This document shows positions 63,220 through 64,000 of a stretch of DNA of 64,000 nucleotides, piece after piece. The notes below the pieces were generated by a model. That model ran no database searches. It was not told the DNA's origin and saw only the letters and a list, made by a program, of their open reading frames with translations. This DNA comes from Salinisphaeraceae bacterium (GTDB taxonomy: Bacteria; Pseudomonadota; Gammaproteobacteria; Nevskiales; Salinisphaeraceae), in contig NYTH01000054.1 in assembly GCA_002683405.1 (NCBI GenBank), forward strand, positions 62,001-126,000, given 5' to 3'. Every line of letters begins with the position of its first letter. Position 1 is the stretch's first letter. The translations under genes and the position numbers were made by a program.

Positions 63220-64000
63220 TCAATCGGAGTCCAGGCGCTGACCGAGATGTCGCTCGCCGCGCGCATCGGCAAGGTCAACCTGCCGTTTGCGCTCGCGAAA
63301 GCGTTGCCGCTGCGCCTCGCTGTACTCGCCGATGCACTGCGGGCAACTGACCGCCGGCTCGTAGTCTGGCGAGTCCTTCTGCGCCTGCGTCAACGGCCGG
63401 CGGCAGGCGCGGCAAAGATCCAGACGGCCCGGCGCGAGATGCCGGTCCACCGACACTCTTTCGTCGAACACAAAGCATTCGCCCTGCCACTGGTTGTCTT
63501 CCGGTTTCACGGTGTCCAGATAATTCAGAATGCCGCCGCGCAGGTGATACACCTGCCTGAAGCCGCGCGATTTCAGATAGGCCGTGGATTTCTCGCAGCG
63601 AATGCCGCCCGTGCAGAACATGGCCACGGGCTGATCCTCCCGGCCCTTGAGCGCACGGTCGACGAACGCCGGGAACTCCCGGAAGCTGCGGGTCTTCGGG
63701 TCAACGGCGCCGGGAAAGCTGCCGGCGGCGATCTCGTATTCGTTGCGCGTATCGATGACCAGGACATCCGGATCGTTGATCACCCGGTTCCAGTCGTCGG
63801 CGTCCAGGTAGCTGCCCTTGAGGTGATTGGGATCGGTGCCGGGCACCCCCATGCTGACGATCTCCTTTTTCAGCCGCACCTTCAGACGTCTGAACGGCGG
63901 CTGCGCGGCCCTGGATTCCTTGTGCACCAGGTCCGCCATGCGCGGATCCGCACGCAGATGGGCCAGCAGCGCGGCAACGCCGCTTGTCGAGCCGGCCACG
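63220..64000 (-). CDS. trhO: tRNA uridine(34) hydroxylase, 5' end outside the window
   Basis: Rhodanese-related TrhO (YceA) makes 5-hydroxyuridine at tRNA position 34 using prephenate-independent O2 chemistry. About 259 codons are visible; the frame is open to the right edge and the usual first 50-60 residues are missing, so the GTG at 63999 is an internal Val codon. Rhodanese domain with DVLVIDTRNEYEIAAGSFPGAVDPKTRSFREFP and active-site CTGGIRCEKSTAYL; C-terminal part QWQGECFVFDERVSV and CRACRRPLTQAQ...VSCPQCIGEY carry a Cys4 pattern typical of the family. Confidence 0.93.
   Translation of the reverse strand, partial: VAGSTSGVAALLAHLRADPRMADLVHKESRAAQPPFRRLKVRLKKEIVSMGVPGTDPNHLKGSYLDADDWNRVINDPDVLVIDTRNEYEIAAGSFPGAVDPKTRSFREFPAFVDRALKGREDQPVAMFCTGGIRCEKSTAYLKSRGFRQVYHLRGGILNYLDTVKPEDNQWQGECFVFDERVSVDRHLAPGRLDLCRACRRPLTQAQKDSPDYEPAVSCPQCIGEYSEAQRQRFRERKRQVDLADARGERHLGQRLDSD

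Overview
The window is GC-rich chromosomal DNA from a gammaproteobacterium. This rests on gene order and protein family type, because no rRNA or tRNA gene is visible. The block fabD-fabG-acpP-fabF-pabB-pabC-mltG-tmk-holB-pilZ follows the Pseudomonas/Xanthomonas arrangement, and nudJ-mnmA-hflD is a gammaproteobacterial trio. The many acyl-CoA genes, the FadE-type dehydrogenase with ETF and ETF-QO, and a camphor-type P450 suggest a lipid- or hydrocarbon-using aerobe, perhaps of the Nevskiales/Salinisphaerales. That placement is inference.

Layout. 1-7.7 kb: a co-directional fatty-acyl/CoA degradation cluster (MaoC fragment, CoA transferase, thiolase, acyl-CoA ligase, enoyl-CoA hydratase, acyl-CoA dehydrogenase, a crotonase remnant, second acyl-CoA ligase). 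8.2-12.5 kb: small envelope proteins, two PepSY-type periplasmic proteins flanking a PhoP/PhoQ-like two-component system, and a lipoprotein. 12.6-21.3 kb (minus strand): recQ, a LiuC/AtuE-like hydratase, etfBA with a clear terminator, ETF-ubiquinone oxidoreductase and FadE. These form the electron path from acyl-CoA to ubiquinone. A divergent tetR has a perfect palindrome in its intergenic region. 22.2-30.8 kb (minus): fatty-acid synthesis, folate (PABA), thymidylate kinase, clamp-loader and PilZ operon. 31-36.5 kb (plus): nudJ-mnmA-hflD, a BIME-like array of five REP-type hairpins, then acnA with promoter and terminator. 36.7-39.1 kb: a lipoprotein penicillin-acylase family enzyme.

39.7-42.3 kb is the accessory hotspot: AT-richer integron gene cassettes (membrane protein, unknown protein, LysE-type exporter, higBA toxin-antitoxin) with three complete attC sites and no integrase in view. 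At two cassettes a GGGTCAGAGTA-type tandem repeat begins directly after the first attC core, so the attC stem is missing. Beyond it lie a protein-tyrosine-phosphatase-like gene, a P450cam-like P450 and a decayed second copy of the phosphatase gene.

44.9-64 kb: secreted protein, alpha/beta hydrolase, thioesterase, GAF-GGDEF diguanylate cyclase, M3 peptidase, a diheme and a triheme cytochrome c, NAD salvage (pncB, pncA), a chimeric pseudogene (FMO 5' end joined to an RND transporter 3' end), NorE-like heme-copper oxidase accessory subunits, an isocitrate-dehydrogenase-like enzyme with an apparent internal duplication, small membrane proteins, a DUF2058 protein, an orphan terminator that may end a small RNA, and a 5'-truncated trhO at the right edge.
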